Shown: positions 45,396 through 57,088 of the stretch, piece by piece
Layout: each line of letters opens with the position of its first letter
How positions within the stretch are numbered: the first letter of the stretch is position 1
From: Pelobates cultripes
Lineage: Eukaryota > Chordata > Amphibia > Anura > Pelobatidae
DNA: 64,000 nt
Reading direction: 5' to 3'
NCBI GenBank assembly: GCA_933207985.1
Contig: OW240916.1
Location: forward strand, 298,905,582-298,969,581
Translations under genes and position numbers: made by a program
Notes under the pieces: model-generated
Database searches by the model: none
Told to the model about the DNA's origin: nothing
The model's input: the letters and a program-made list of their open reading frames with translations, nothing else

Positions 45396-46729
45396 ACTAC
45401 CCACATTGGATAACATTAATTCTTTCCTAGATAAAATCCCTTTGAAACAAATATTAATTGATAAATTGGACAATCTAAATTCTCCTGTTTCCCACAAAGA
45501 AATTATAGATGCTATTAATATAATTCCGTCTGGCAAGGCACCAGGACCTGATGGTTTTATGATGGCATATCCTTTTCCGGTTTATTTTCTCCTCATCTAC
45601 TTAAGTTATTTAATCATTACTGGTCCCATGGAGAAATGCCGGAGGAGGCGTTATGCGCTCAAATTATAACATTACCTAAACCTGGCAAAGCACCTAATTT
45701 GTGTTCAAATTTTCGCCCGATATCAATTATTAATAATGATACTAAAATATACTCCAAAATATTGGCAAATAGGTTAGCTCAAATACTTCCACTTTTATTT
45801 GATCAAGACCAGGTGGGCTTAGTTTTAAACTGTCAGGCCCCGGATAGCACTAGACGTTATATTAATTTGATTCACCACATTAAAATGAACTGCACGCCTA
45901 CTCTGCTCTTATCTCTAGATATGGAGAAGTGTTTGATAGGATACATTGGGATTTTTTTAAAAGAAGTTATTTTGAGGTTTCATATTCCAGATTCCTTCAT
46001 CAGAGCTGGGTTTGCATTGTACTGTAATCCAACGGCCACGGTGTCCGCAACTGGCTTTGTATCTGACAGTTTTGCTTTATCCAACAGGACCAGACTGCCC
46101 GTTGTCTCCGCTGTTATTCGTGCTAGCAATGGAGCCTTTGGCTGAGTCTATAAGACAGTGTGCGGACATCATGGGTATTGTGGTAGGAGAGAGGTAACAT
46201 AAAATAGGCTTATTTGCAGATTACATTATGCTATCATTGAAAAATCCTTTGACCTCAGTCCCATCATTAATGTCTATCTTGCAAGAATTTGGCGAAATGT
46301 CTTACTATAAACTAAACACAAATAAAACTCAGGATAATAAAACAGATAGGGGGCACTCTAAAATATGTGTGAAACCAATGAAATTACAAAATAAATACTT
46401 ATTCACACTCTTTCTTCATATTACATGTACTCCACCTTGATTTAAAAAACAACAATGCATAGCATAATACTGTATGGTGTGTACATTAATAGTGGTTTGA
46501 AAATGTCCAACTCACAATTTCCAGAGCCACGTATAGTAGGCTCTGACTATGATAGCGTGTTCAGATATCTCTAAGGATGCACATCCACTCCTCTCCTGAT
46601 GCAAATAACCCGACTGGTACCAGGAATCATATTCAATAATTATTTTCCTTCCGATTCCTGGTACCAGTCGATGGAGATGGAGGCTACTAAGATCTCTCCT
46701 TATAAGGTAACTGAAATACTATGGTTACC
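45396..46729 (+). pseudogene. L1-type ORF2, left half
   Basis: Motifs: LNSPVSHKEIIDAINIIPSG then KAPGPDGF (45475-45560), LPKPGKAPNLCSNFRPISII (45670-45730), DQDQVGLVLN (about 45800), LLSLDMEK (A box, damaged), RTRLPVVS/CPLSPLLFVLAMEPLAESI near 46100 in two frames, and LFADYIM in place of the usual FADD (about 46210). Frame changes occur near 45590, 45660, 45920 and 46090. The element is interrupted at 46734 by the LTR element and resumes at 52941. It differs from the other L1-type copies here. Confidence 0.8.
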
Positions 46730-47459
46730 CTCCTTGTCACGGCAAGGGTGTATAATTTATTATGACACTATGGAATATCATCTTTTAATGTGATTTCTTG
46801 TAGTAAATGGCACAAATTACAGAGATGCTATTGCTGAGGTCAACAGGGGTTACATCTTTTGAAGCTGGGACCCCCACAGAGGGCAGATGACAGAAGGGGT
46901 AGTGTGAATGGCATAGGAATGTGAAAAGGATTTTACTGTATGGATGTGAAGTCTGCAAGGTGTGAGGTTCTACACTTGGAAAAAGTCTGAATGTCTCTTC
47001 ATCCATTTGGCCTGTACCTTGTAAGTGATGAGTAAATCTCTTTGATATGTAAATGCCATTAGCTTTGTTCTAGTATCATATCCAAAGGAAGGACAAAAAC
47101 ATTCATATTTACCCCCACAGAATAATAATTAAGCCTCATTTTTGTTATATTTGGAATGTGACAAGCGCCATCTTCTAACCAAGTCCAAACATGAGTGGCC
47201 TAACTTGACCCTAGGGAAAGGAATTGTGATGTCCGTCCTATTGGATCGTGGGTGGGACGTGCAACATGTCTATGGAATGGGAAAATAATAACAAATTTGT
47301 AGATGCAATTATTATTTCTGTGGCAGGTACAAAAAAGAAGATAGAGTCAAATGTTTCCATTTGGATTGACAGTGGTCTGGAACAAAGGAGGTGGTCAGTT
47401 ATTATTTCTGTAGGTACGCCTTAACTCCACCCCTGGGCAAGACTTGATAAACCACAGGG

Positions 47460-47466
47460 TATATAT
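47460..47466 (+). promoter_or_regulatory. Putative LTR TATA box
   Basis: GGGTATATATCTAATGATCC in the LTR, 234 bp before an AATAAA. This suggests U3 ends and R starts near 47490. The copy 2 equivalent is at 59020-59026. Confidence 0.5.
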
Positions 47467-47693
47467 CTAATGATCCTGAAGGGTGTTGGTGTACTTGCTT
47501 GGGGCCAAGATCTAATTTTGGGTGAGTCACCATCTTTCCTTGCCAGAGACCCCCTGGACAGAAGTTGTACTTTGAAAACCTAAGTGAGTAATTAGGACTT
47601 CTGTATTTTATCCTTTTTGTTTTTATCTGTTGTTGGTGTAAATAATTTGTTTATCATATATTTTTATATGCACTGTGACTATCTTTTGCTCAT

Positions 47694-47699
47694 AATAAA
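47694..47699 (+). promoter_or_regulatory. Putative LTR poly(A) signal
   Basis: AATAAA in GCTCATAATAAACATTCATT. It fits the end of R. It is conserved in the other LTRs (59254-59259 in copy 2). Confidence 0.6.
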
Positions 47700-48038
47700 C
47701 ATTCATTTATTAAGTTTTGCCTTTGTCTGGTTAAGAATCACGTTACCTGAAGAGACTAGTTAGTATTTTTATAATTCCTTAAATAGTGTATTAAGTAATA
47801 TTTGGTGGGTTTTATTATTGATTTACCTGGGGGACCAAGGCACCCCATTTATAAATTGTCTTGGTGGTGGCAGCGTTAAAGTAGTAATAGTTATATTATT
47901 ATGTTTAAGTGTGGGTGGTGTTAAAGGGGGATTTTGTCATTATTTCCGGTCTAGTGTAGACAAATAGTGTACTTTAACCCTTTCACCACCACAACTACGT
48001 CACGCACACTCTTGGAGTAGGGTGCGTTCGTGACAAAT

Positions 48039-48056
48039 TGGTGGCATAGCGGTGGG
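48039..48056 (+). other. Candidate primer binding site
   Basis: TGGTGGCATAGCGGTGGG begins three bases after the LTR end, where a tRNA primer site is expected. The same 18 nt follow the 5' LTR of copy 2 (59599-59616). I could not assign the tRNA. Confidence 0.5.
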
Positions 48057-48243
48057 ATAACTAAAAGATTTTTCATCTTTTTGTACCAGATTTTAGTGTT
48101 GCTGGATTTGTTGGTTAATCCAGGCACTAAAAGAAATTGTCTCAGTTTCCAAAGGCTGAACTCAGTGCATATATAATATATTTACACCTCAACAGTCCCC
48201 CCCCCCCTTCTCTGTTTTTCCTTTGCTATCTTTTATTTACCAA

Positions 48244-49698
48244 ATGGAGTACCAGGCACAATCCAAGGCAGTGCTAGACCAGCTTTGCCGGGAGAGATCT
48301 ATTCCCTGTCGGGGAAAAACAAAAGAGGAACTATTGCAAGCACTGGTGGACTATGATATGCAACAAGCAGTGCAAAATGATGCCTCAAACACTGCAGAGG
48401 AGATACCTGCAGCTTTTGTCCATGATGTACCAAGTTCTGGAGACCCTTTGGATTGTTACTTACAAACTGTGTTGAAATATATGGACTCAGCAGACGCAAA
48501 CCAAAGACTACAGCTTATCCTTCAATATCAGGAGACTGCAGAGCGGCAGGCTGAGAGAGAGGCTGCGGAGCGACAAGCTGCCAGAGAGCATGAGCTAAAA
48601 ATGGCTGAGTTGGAGAGGTTGACTGCCTCCCCTGTAAGTATTAATTCCAGAGACTCTTCTGCACCCAAACCACGTGCAGAGAATTTTCCAACTTTGGACA
48701 AAGATGGTGATTTGGATGTTTTCCTGCGCAGTTTTGAAAAAGTTTGCAGGCAGTACCAGCTACCAAAGGACCAGTGGGCAAAATACCTTACCCCTGGTCT
48801 CAGAGGTCCTGCACTGGAAGCATTTGCTGCGCTTCCAGCAGAGTTTGACCAGGATTATGATGCAATTAAGGCTGCCTTGCAGGAACGGTACAACCTCACT
48901 CCTGAGGTGTACCGAAAGAAATTCAGGACTTTGCAAAAGCATCCCACAGAAAGTTATGCAGCAGTTGTAGGGCACCTGGCGACAGCATTCCGACAGTGGA
49001 CTACAGGGCTGGAGATTACCACTTTGGAAAGTTTGCAAGACCTGTTAATAAAAGAACAGTTTTTGCAGCTCTGCCCAGCTGATGTACAGGAATGGCTGCT
49101 GGACCGGAACCCCAAAACAGCATTGGAAGCGGGTAAGCTGGCAGATGTCCACACTGCCAACAGAGCAACAGTGGACCAGAGCAGAGGGTTTGCCAAGGGA
49201 ACCTCCAGCTGGAGGACCACACCACCACGACTCCCCATCACCAGGCCTAGCGGGCCATCTTTTGTTTCAGCTCCTACCTCAGGGAGAGGGGGAGCTAGTG
49301 CCATGTCTGCGCAAGGAGATAGTCGCAGATGTTTTATTTGCAACCAAGTGGGGCACATTAGTGTTGCTTGCCCTGGGAAACGGCAGCCAGCATCATCAGC
49401 TGGGGAGGGACGCTCCGCAGAACCATCGTCCTCTGTGTTGTTTGTAACCAGATCAGAGGGCAGCAACAATGTGAATCTGCAACCTGTGACAGTTGGAAGA
49501 GAGGTAACTGTGGGACTCAGGGACACTGGGGCAGATGTGACTCTTGTGCGTCCAGAGCTAGTGTGCTCTGAGGACTTAATTCCTGGCAGGACTCTAGCAG
49601 TTAAAGGAATTGGGGGGGGTACGACTTGTAGTGCCAATGGCACGAGTTTATTTGGATTGGGGAGCGGGGAAGGGTTTCAGAAATGTGGGGGTAGATGA
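48244..49698 (+). pseudogene. Gag-protease, copy 1, frameshifted
   Basis: The start is the ATG at 48244 (MEYQAQSKAV), matching copy 2. It holds a SAP-like N-terminus, a coiled coil, a capsid with SCAN-like helices (FRTLQKH to KLADVHTAN), the CFICNQVGHISVAC zinc knuckle (49330-49371) and LRDTGADVTLV (49516-49548). A run of eight G at 49612-49619, seven in copy 2, throws the frame inside the protease, and it stops at 49698. The downstream part continues in another frame. Confidence 0.9.
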
Positions 49699-51454
49699 GA
49701 ATATCCCTGCAAATGTATTACTTGGTACTGACTTAGGTAGATTGTTATCCCAGTATGTGCCAGAATGTAATGTGTGTTATAAACCCAAGCCTCATAGGGG
49801 CCCTACTGTGCAGAGGGCAGTATGTGAAAATGAATGCAGACAATTGTGCTGGGAGGGAGGGCAGAATAAGCATGTGTGTGGGTCTGTGCCTGAACCAGAG
49901 GTGTCTGCAATATCATGTGAGAGTGTGCCAAGACAAAGTTGCTGGGAGGGAGGGCAGAATGAGCATGCATGCCAGGCTGGGCCAAAACCAGAATTGTCTG
50001 TGGTATCAGGTGAAAGTTTGCCAGGGCAACTTCGCTGGGAGGGAGGGCAGAATATGTGTCAATCTGTGCCAGAACCAGGGGTGTCCGTGGAAACTTGTGA
50101 AAATGTATGCAGACAATTGTGCTGGGAGGGAGGGCAGACTGAGCATGTGTGCTGGTCTGTGCCTGAACCAGAAGTGTCTGCAATATCATGTGAGAATGTG
50201 CCAAGACAAAGTTGCTGGGAGGGAGGGCAGAATGAGCATGTGTGCCAGGCTGTGCCAAAACCAGAGTTGTCTGTGGTACAAGGTAAAAGTTTGCCAGGAC
50301 AACTTCACTGGGAGGGAGGGCAGAATGTATATCAATCTGTGCCTGAACCAGGGGTGTCTGTGGAAACAAGCGAAGGTGTATGCCGGCAATTGTGCTGGGA
50401 GCGAGGGCAAGCACTAGGGGTGCCTGTAATACCATGTGTGAGTGGGCAAAAACAGCTGCACAGCGAGGCGGGGCTGGATGAGCGTGTGTGCCTATCTGTG
50501 TCAGAGCCAGGGTTGTTTAAGATGCCATGTGAAAGCACAAGTGGATCAAACCATTGGGAACCAGGGCAGGATGAGTTGATGTGTTCACCTGTATCTCAGT
50601 CAAGAGTATGTCAGGTGCCAGAACAAGGACAAAGTGAGTGGCTATGTGAGATTATGGAAGGATGGCCTAGCTGGGAGAGGAAATTACGTGAGTGTGTTTC
50701 ACATCCAGTGCCTGACCAAGGGGTGCTAAAGGTGTTATGTGACAATGTGCCGGAAGAGAATTCTAGGGAGAGAGGGTTGAATGAATATGTGTGCCAAAAT
50801 CTGCCTGACGCCAATGTATTGGCTGGGCTGTGTGAAAGTGTGGAGGGAGAGCATGGCTTTGAGGGAGGGCAGAGTGTGTGTGAGCCTTACTCTGCACAAG
50901 ACTCATCCAGTTCCCAAGGTGCTGTGTGTATGAGGACATGGAGTGGAGGTGAGGGAGAGACAGAGGTTCCATCAGTAGATAGGGGGACCCGTCCACGGTC
51001 TGCCCAAAGTGAGGGGCATGGACAGTCTCAACCTGTGGGTCCAGGGAAAATGGCCGCGGGGGAACATACTGATGGGGGAACCACCATCCTTGTCAGCATA
51101 TCACAATCACACCTCCAACATACACCCAAGCCAGCTCAGGAGAAGGCGTCTGTCTCTAAGCAACTTTTTGATTCTGAACCAAAGGTTCAGAGTAAAAAGG
51201 TGCAACGAGCCCAGCAGACAGACCACAAAACAGATAAGGAGTGTGGATACAGTGCAGGTACCCTGGGAGTGTCCTCTGTCTCATCTTGTGTGTGCTTACA
51301 GGGGAGTACTGCAGAAATCGGTTGGTTTCTTCCCCTTAGAGCTACTACACGGGCGCAGTGGGTGTGGCCTGAGAGATGTGATCAGAGCGCAGTGGGAGAT
51401 GGAAACAGGCAAATCAGGCATGCGTGTTGTGTATATGGCTGTGATATGGCTTAG
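49617..51454 (+). pseudogene. Protease end and Cys/Trp repeat region, copy 1
   Basis: This open frame continues the copy 2 reading frame after the G-run break: PMARVYLDWGAGKG, LLGTDLGRLL, then repeats built on CWEGGQNEHVC (about 49820-50420) that decay toward 50900. Compared with copy 2, 30 nt are missing near 50410 (a repeat spacer). No start codon of its own is expected. Confidence 0.85.
51260..51420 (+). pseudogene. Integrase-like tail relic, copy 1
   Basis: In a frame different from the main ORF, LVCAYRGVLQKSVGFFPLEL then LHGRSGCGLRDVI resembles the AYRE.PQ.STGFSPFELLYGR segment near the end of gypsy integrases. Its position, just before the polypurine tract, suits an integrase-last pol. 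Confidence 0.7.
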
Positions 51455-51634
51455 GGACAAAGGACAAGCCTTTTTGGGGGAGGTGTGTGAACACGTGAGG
51501 GTTACCCCATTCATGTAGAACCAGAGTTCTGAAAAAGATGAGTATATGAGGTGGAGGCAAAAAAGGAACAAGTGTTGATACACAAGGTAGAGGCATGTGA
51601 GCCTTCTCCCATTGCGTCTCTTATTTGGGGGAGG

Positions 51635-52935
51635 TGTCACGGCAAGGGTGTATAATTTATTATTACACTATGGAATATCATCTTTTAATGTAATTTGTGT
51701 AGTAAATGGCACAAATTACAGAGATGCTATTGCTGAGGTCAACAGGGGTTACATCCTTTGAAGCTGGGACCCCCACAGAGGTCAGATGACAGAAGGGGTA
51801 GTGTGAATGGCATAGCAATGTGAAAAGGATTTTACTATATGGATGTGAAGTAATCAAGGATCTGCAAGGTGTGAGGTTCTACACTTGGAAAAAGTCTGAA
51901 TGTCTATTCATCCATTTGGCATGTACCTTGTAAAGTCTAGTTCAATCATTTGATATGGTAATGGGATTAGTTTCATGAAAATCCTTGTGTTCCAGTATTT
52001 TATCCAAGAGAAACATTAATACTTACCCACAGTTTAATAATTAAGCCTCATTTTTATTATATTTGGAATGGGATAAGCCCACTCCCTTAATTAAGCCTAA
52101 ACATGAGTTGCACAACTTAAAACGTGTGGCAGGAATTGTGCTGTCTGTCCTATTGGATCGTGGGTGGGGCGTGCAACCCATCTATGGAATGGGAAAATAA
52201 TAACAAATTCATAGAGGCAATTATTATTTCTGTTGCAAGTACAGTAGAGGATATAAAACCAAAAGTTTATATTTGGCTTGTTGTTTTCTGGAACAAAGGA
52301 GGTAGTCACTTAGTATCTCTATGGGTATGTTTTATCGCCACCCCTGGGCAAGACTTGATAAACCACAGGGTATACATCTAATGATCCTGAAGGGTGCTTG
52401 TGTACTTGCTTGGGGCCAAGATCTAATTTTGAGTGAGTCACCATCTTTCCTTGCCAGAGACCCCCTGGACAGAAGTTGTACTTTGAAAACCTAAGTGAGT
52501 AATTATTTTATCCTTTTTGTTTTTATCTGTTGTTGGTGTAAATAATTTGTTTATCATAAATCGTTATATGCACTGTGATTAATTTTTGCTCATAATAAAC
52601 ATTCATTTATTAAGTTCTGCCTTTGTCTGGTTAAGAATCACGTTACCTGAAGAGACTAGTTAGTATTTTTATAATTCCTTAAATATTGTGCTAAGTAATA
52701 TTTGGTGGGTTTCATTATTGATTTACCTGGGGGACCAAGGCACCCCATTTATAAATTGTCTTGGTGGTGGCAGCGTTAAAATAGTAATAGTTATATTATT
52801 ATATTTAAGTGTGGGTGGTGTTAAAGGGGGATTTTGTCATTATTTCCGGTCTAGTGCAGACAAATAGTGTACTTTAACCCTTTCACCACCACAACTACGT
52901 CACGCACACTCTTGGAGTAGGGTGCGTTCGTGACA
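51635..52935 (+). repeat. 3' LTR, copy 1 (divergent)
   Basis: 1,301 bp, TG...CA ends. About 600 bp at its right end is nearly the same as the 5' LTR. The left part carries many substitutions and several indels (for example the extra AATCAAGGAT near 51850, and a different sequence at 52080-52130). Confidence 0.95.
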
Positions 52936-52940
52936 CTCCT

Positions 52941-54080
52941 CTCTTCGGCCGCGGATGGCGAACATGTTTCGAACCACCAAGGCTACTGTTAAGGCTTGGC
53001 ATGCTGTATTTAAAAAAATTAAACCTTCTGCTTTTTGGTCCGGCCGCTCCTCTGCCGCTGTTGTGATCTAAATGTGGAATATTGGCTCTCTCATTCTGTC
53101 AAACATATTAATGATTTATTTTTGTCTAATACATTTTTATTTTTTAAATAACTACAGACCAAATTTGGTCTGGACGCCTCTGATGCCCCGATGCACAGAC
53201 AGATAGTAGAAAAAAAATCAGTGATCATTTCAAGGTGTCTGGTCGGGATTTTGACACTCATTTAATAGATATGTCTCCATTAGAAAAAAACATACCATTC
53301 AAATCCTGGTCAGAGACGAACCATCTCGATGTGCTATGCTTATTTTGCCGGGACACTTGGTCCATAATTAGACAACATGACACAATGGGAGAGCGAGCTG
53401 AATGAAACTTTCACAGTTGAGGAATGGCATAAGATTATGTTAGCTTTGCGAGGAGTCACACAATCCACTGCCCTATTAGAGTCACATTAAAAACTTGTTT
53501 ATAGGTGGTACTTAACTCCCTCCAGACTTTTGAATTTCAAGCTATTAAATACGAACACATGCTGGAGGGAATGTGGACAGATAGGCACACCGCATCAAAT
53601 CTTTTGGTCATGCCCAAAACTCACACAATACTGGAAAGATATACACACGTTAATTTAAATCCTTACCACCTTAATTCCAACTTTGTCACCCACAATGTGT
53701 CTCTTGAAGAACTCCCAGATGGTTTACCCAAAGCTACAGAAATTATAATACGCCATATCCTGATCTCCGCAACCTCAGTCATTCCACGATAATGGAAATC
53801 GGAGGATCAGCATTGTTACAGCTATGTATAACAATATATGTATAGAAACTGCAGAGGTGTCAGGAGAGACCCTTTTTGGTCAAAAGCAGTTTGACAAAAA
53901 ATACAATAGATGGACTGAACCCAAAGACTCCTTGCAACATAATCACTTTTAAAAATATGCAGTGGTTATGGTGTTTAAACCACCCCTCTCAGCCTTTTTT
54001 CATGAATAAGCATACATATGAGAGAGAACCCACTACAGCAGAATGTGAGTGGGTAAAGCTGTAGTTGGACATATGGCTTT
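52941..54080 (+). pseudogene. L1-type ORF2, right half
   Basis: After the LTR element the L1 reading resumes: WESELNETFTVEEWHKIM (about 53387-53440), RWYLTPSRLF (53498-53530), then GTPHQIFWSCPKLTQYWKDI (53587-53645), the C-terminal W.CP....FW motif, followed by RRISIV and FDKKYNRW segments. Frames are broken. With 45396-46729 it forms one insertion. Confidence 0.75.
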
Positions 54081-55689
54081 AATGTAAAAATGTAGACAAT
54101 TTTAATAATTTAATACTGAAATCAGACAGATGTAAGCCAATGGTCTTGGCATCTCTGTACAGGAATATGTTTGCTCCCCCGGGATTTAGGGCTTATCTAA
54201 TCTGCTTTTTTATTGATATATTTTCTAATTTTAATTATTATTTTTTTTTAAACCCAACAACCAAATATAAATAAGTGAAACAGAAATCAGCATACACCAA
54301 TTGCTTTCATTTGTCATTTTTAGAAGACATTTGCATTATTTACTTGGCTGTGATGTCGATGAAGACTGCTAATATAAAGGATTATCCTATAATGACATTT
54401 TAATAAAATCTTTTAATTCATTAATTTTTTTTTATTGTTAAAGATTTCAGAACAGTTTATTTGAATCTGGTCCCTCTGAGTTGGGATGAAGAAAACCGTA
54501 TGTTCCTAAACATTTCTAGATGAGCCGCGAACACAGACAGGAGCTAGCTGTCTCTATTCGTCCCAGTTGATGAAGTGCTTGTGAATTTCAAATAAACACT
54601 GGAAAGCTAAGTGAAATCTGTCCAGGAGCCCTGTTGGAGTCTTGTTGGCTGCCCATTGTTTACCTGTGCGACACTGAATATCTTTCCAAAACAGTTTCCA
54701 GTTGTTTTGAGACCTATTGGGAATCAAAGGGCTAAACGCATCACTGGATACACATCTTCATTGGTTTAGCATTACATTCTTTTAATAATGTTTCATTGTT
54801 ACAATAATCTGCATTAAAATACATTTACTGCAATAAATAGAAGTGAGGCTGGAGCTTGTGCAATGTTCAACAGATCAGTGATGTTACTTTTTTTAAAAAT
54901 ATGAGAGCTCTTTTAAGAGCACTTACGTTTGAAAGGTACATTATGTATAAATGCTATTTGGAGATGTCAGATGGTACCAGCTAGACTTTCTACAGTCTAA
55001 ATACTTCAAGGTGAAATTCATTGAGCATTTTTTGACAATTTGCATACTTTAATAATAAGATCTTATCATATCTTTAGCATTTTTAATTATAGCAGTAACA
55101 CATTTTTTTCAGTTTTTTTTATTTTGCCCTAATCAACCAGTTGCCCAAATACTACCAATTTCTTACTAATAATCACCCATTTCTAAAAGCAAATATAACC
55201 TCAATTATAATGAAATAAATTAAAAATTATCAAATGCTTATAATAGAATAAAAGAGATCCTTAGTGCTTTATCCGCCTGATCTCTGCAATGTACTGTTGT
55301 TAGGCGATAAAAATGTTTTGCTAAACATGAACTTTTAGGACATTGGGAAATGGGCAGAGGATGTGTATGACTTTAATCTGCTCTTATTTTTATAGTGCAT
55401 GAAAATGAGGTTTGGGAAAAATACTGTGTTCTCAATTTCCGATATTGAGGCTTGTGTATTTTCTGCCTCTAGAGACATAGTCTTGTTTCAATGTTGTAAT
55501 CGATATGCATTGCTAATGTAATAGCACACTTTCTTTTTTTGTTAAATGTTGTATGTTGTCTTTAAAATAACAGCACTATTTATACGCATCACTGCCTCTA
55601 TAGGGTTTCATTTGTTTTTTTCAATATATATGTATATTAAAAGAAATTGATTTTCTGTCACCTCTCTGGTTGGTGTTTTTGTGTATTCC
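54081..55689. other. Unrecognised AT-rich DNA
   Basis: No gene or named repeat was recognised. Short poly-T and poly-A runs only. Confidence 0.5.
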
Positions 55690-56270
55690 TCAATCTTGGG
55701 TCCTCTATTAGAGGTCTGGGAGTCTGAGGATTCTGTGAAGTATCTTAGCTGTTCCTAGAACTGCACTCTGCTGGACAGCGACCTCAGGTATTCCACCTGG
55801 AAGTCACTCCCCCAACTTCGGGGTCACAGCCCTGAGTGCTCCTATCACAGTGCGCCTCTGCAATCTTGCCGCAGTGGCAGCACCCAAGCGGAGCCCACGA
55901 CGGGAAGCAGCAAGTCTTGAGGACTGCCACCAAGGCGCCACTGGGAAGGTAATTGCTGTTGGCAGGGATTCTGACACTTCTAGAGTTGTTTTGCACTTGC
56001 CAACGAGTTCTTGATGAAGGATGTTAGTGTCTTGCCGACTTTGTATAGAGCATCCCAGTATCCATATGTGTGGCATTGTGTAATAGGTTTCTTGTAGTCA
56101 ATCCAAGCTGTGCACAGATTGGTCTGTCTGGTCTGTGACTGTGTGGTCTATTAACAGTTGGTGTTTTGATCCTGTGTTGTTGTTTCCAATCTCCTTTTGA
56201 GTATTGCTCATGTACTGACTCATATGCCCATTGATCTTGTCGGCTATGATGCCTGACAGGACCTTCCATG
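55690..56270 (-). pseudogene. Degenerate LINE ORF fragment, clade unresolved
   Basis: Reading leftward from 56270: a QLLIDHTV-like segment (about 56160-56140 in a shifted frame), AWIDYKK (about 56107-56087), a WDALYKVGKTLTSFIKNSL segment (56058-56000), and near the end VIGALRAVTPKLGE (55846-55805) followed by QQSAVLGTAKIL-type residues in another frame. The combination QLLIDKTV ... AWIDYKKAYDSVPHSWI ... VIGALG..PK is what I recall from a LINE group with restriction-like or unclear endonuclease. Most of the RT is missing. Confidence 0.5.
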
Positions 56271-56927
56271 TTGTGGTTTGATGTAACTAGTGTTGATGAA
56301 GGTCTCTTTTTTTTTCATCCATAGCTCCCACCTACGTTTAATGTAGCCCCACTCACTGGGTTAACTGTTGTAGTAACAGACAAGCAGGTCTAGGTTCTCA
56401 CTTTGTGTCCAGGAATGGTTTGTTCCAGTAGCTCAGTTTGAAACTAGTGATAAACTACAGGCTTCTAAATATCACCTAATTCTCAACAAAGTAACCATCA
56501 CTGCCATTTGTATTTGATAGCCAACGTGTAGTTCAGGAAAAATAAACTTAAATAACTTTAATTTTCTTGTTGTTGGGGTATCCCTTATAATAATGTGTTC
56601 CTCTGTCTGTCAGCTTGTCTTCAAGCTTTATAATTGGTGGCATCAGAATCTCCCCAGTGTTGGCAGATACCCTGCCATTTGAAACAATTTATAGCAAAAA
56701 TGATCCCTACAACTTGGCTGTTTTGAATGAGGATAACTTTCATATTTATTATTATATTTATTATTAAAACATTAGGGGCTATTAAAGAGTTCAGTTCAGA
56801 TGAACTGCTGTATAAATGACACAATTACATCAGGGCTTGTTAAACAATTTAGAAGACTGTGTATTAACAAATCCTAAATATAACCATTTTATTGTAATTG
56901 TGTATTTTTCTTTTATTTTCTTTTAAG
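56271..56927. other. Unrecognised DNA before the xrcc4 exon
   Basis: AT-rich, with no repeat recognised. It ends in the pyrimidine tract (TTTTTCTTTTATTTTCTTTT) and AG acceptor of the exon, so it is probably xrcc4 intron 1. Confidence 0.55.
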
Positions 56928-57088
56928 GTGGTGATTGTCTAGTTTAAGAATGGAGAAGAAAGTACAGAAAATTACACTGACATCCATCCCAGGAACAACT
57001 TTCTTTCTTCAGATTACATGGGACAATGATTTAGGTAACGGGTTCAATGTAGCACTCTGTGATGGTCTCTCAGCCTGGACTGGAAAAG
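56928..57088 (+). CDS. xrcc4: xrcc4, first coding exon
   Basis: The exon has 22 nt of 5' UTR, the ATG at 56950, 46 codons and one base of codon 47. The acceptor TTTTATTTTCTTTTAAG precedes it and the donor AAAG|GTAATT follows at 57089. The peptide starts MEKKVQKITLTSIPG and contains FFLQITWDNDLGNGF and DGLSAWTGK. It lines up without gaps with the start of vertebrate XRCC4, including the Trp at position 43. Known role: XRCC4 is the scaffold of DNA ligase IV in non-homologous end joining; this exon encodes the first beta strands of its globular head. No later exon is in the window, so the gene continues to the right across the LTR element. The splice sites argue against a processed pseudogene. 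Confidence 0.88.

Larger units (their letters stand above)
46735..48035 (+). repeat. 5' LTR, copy 1
   Basis: 1,301 bp, TG...CA ends. It is almost identical to the LTRs of copy 2 (58293 and 63241), but its first 700 bp or so differ strongly from its own 3' LTR. Confidence 0.95.
46735..52935 (+). mobile_element. Non-autonomous gypsy-like LTR element, copy 1
   Basis: Two LTRs of about 1.3 kb (TGTCACGG...GTGACA) flank a 3.6-kb interior. The target duplication CTCCT is at 46730-46734 and 52936-52940, inside the L1-type LINE. The interior encodes Gag, a DTG protease and a Cys/Trp-rich repeat array. RT and RNase H are absent, and an integrase-like tail remains out of frame. A purine-rich GGGGGAGG lies before the 3' LTR (51627-51634). 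The Gag-protease frame is broken by a one-base G insertion at 49612-49619. Confidence 0.92.

Noticed and set aside
48039..48056. Assignment of the primer binding site to a specific tRNA
   Set aside because: The complement does not clearly match a tRNA 3' end I can recall, so only a candidate site is given.
49755..50435. 220-codon plus and 210-codon minus ORFs over the Cys/Trp repeats (also 61334-62041)
   Set aside because: They are shadows of the in-frame 93-bp repeats; the Gag-protease frame runs through the region.
46735..52935. Calling the LTR element a Gmr1-type element
   Set aside because: The SCAN-like Gag suggests it, but the integrase-like tail next to the 3' LTR points to the usual gypsy order; the name was withheld.
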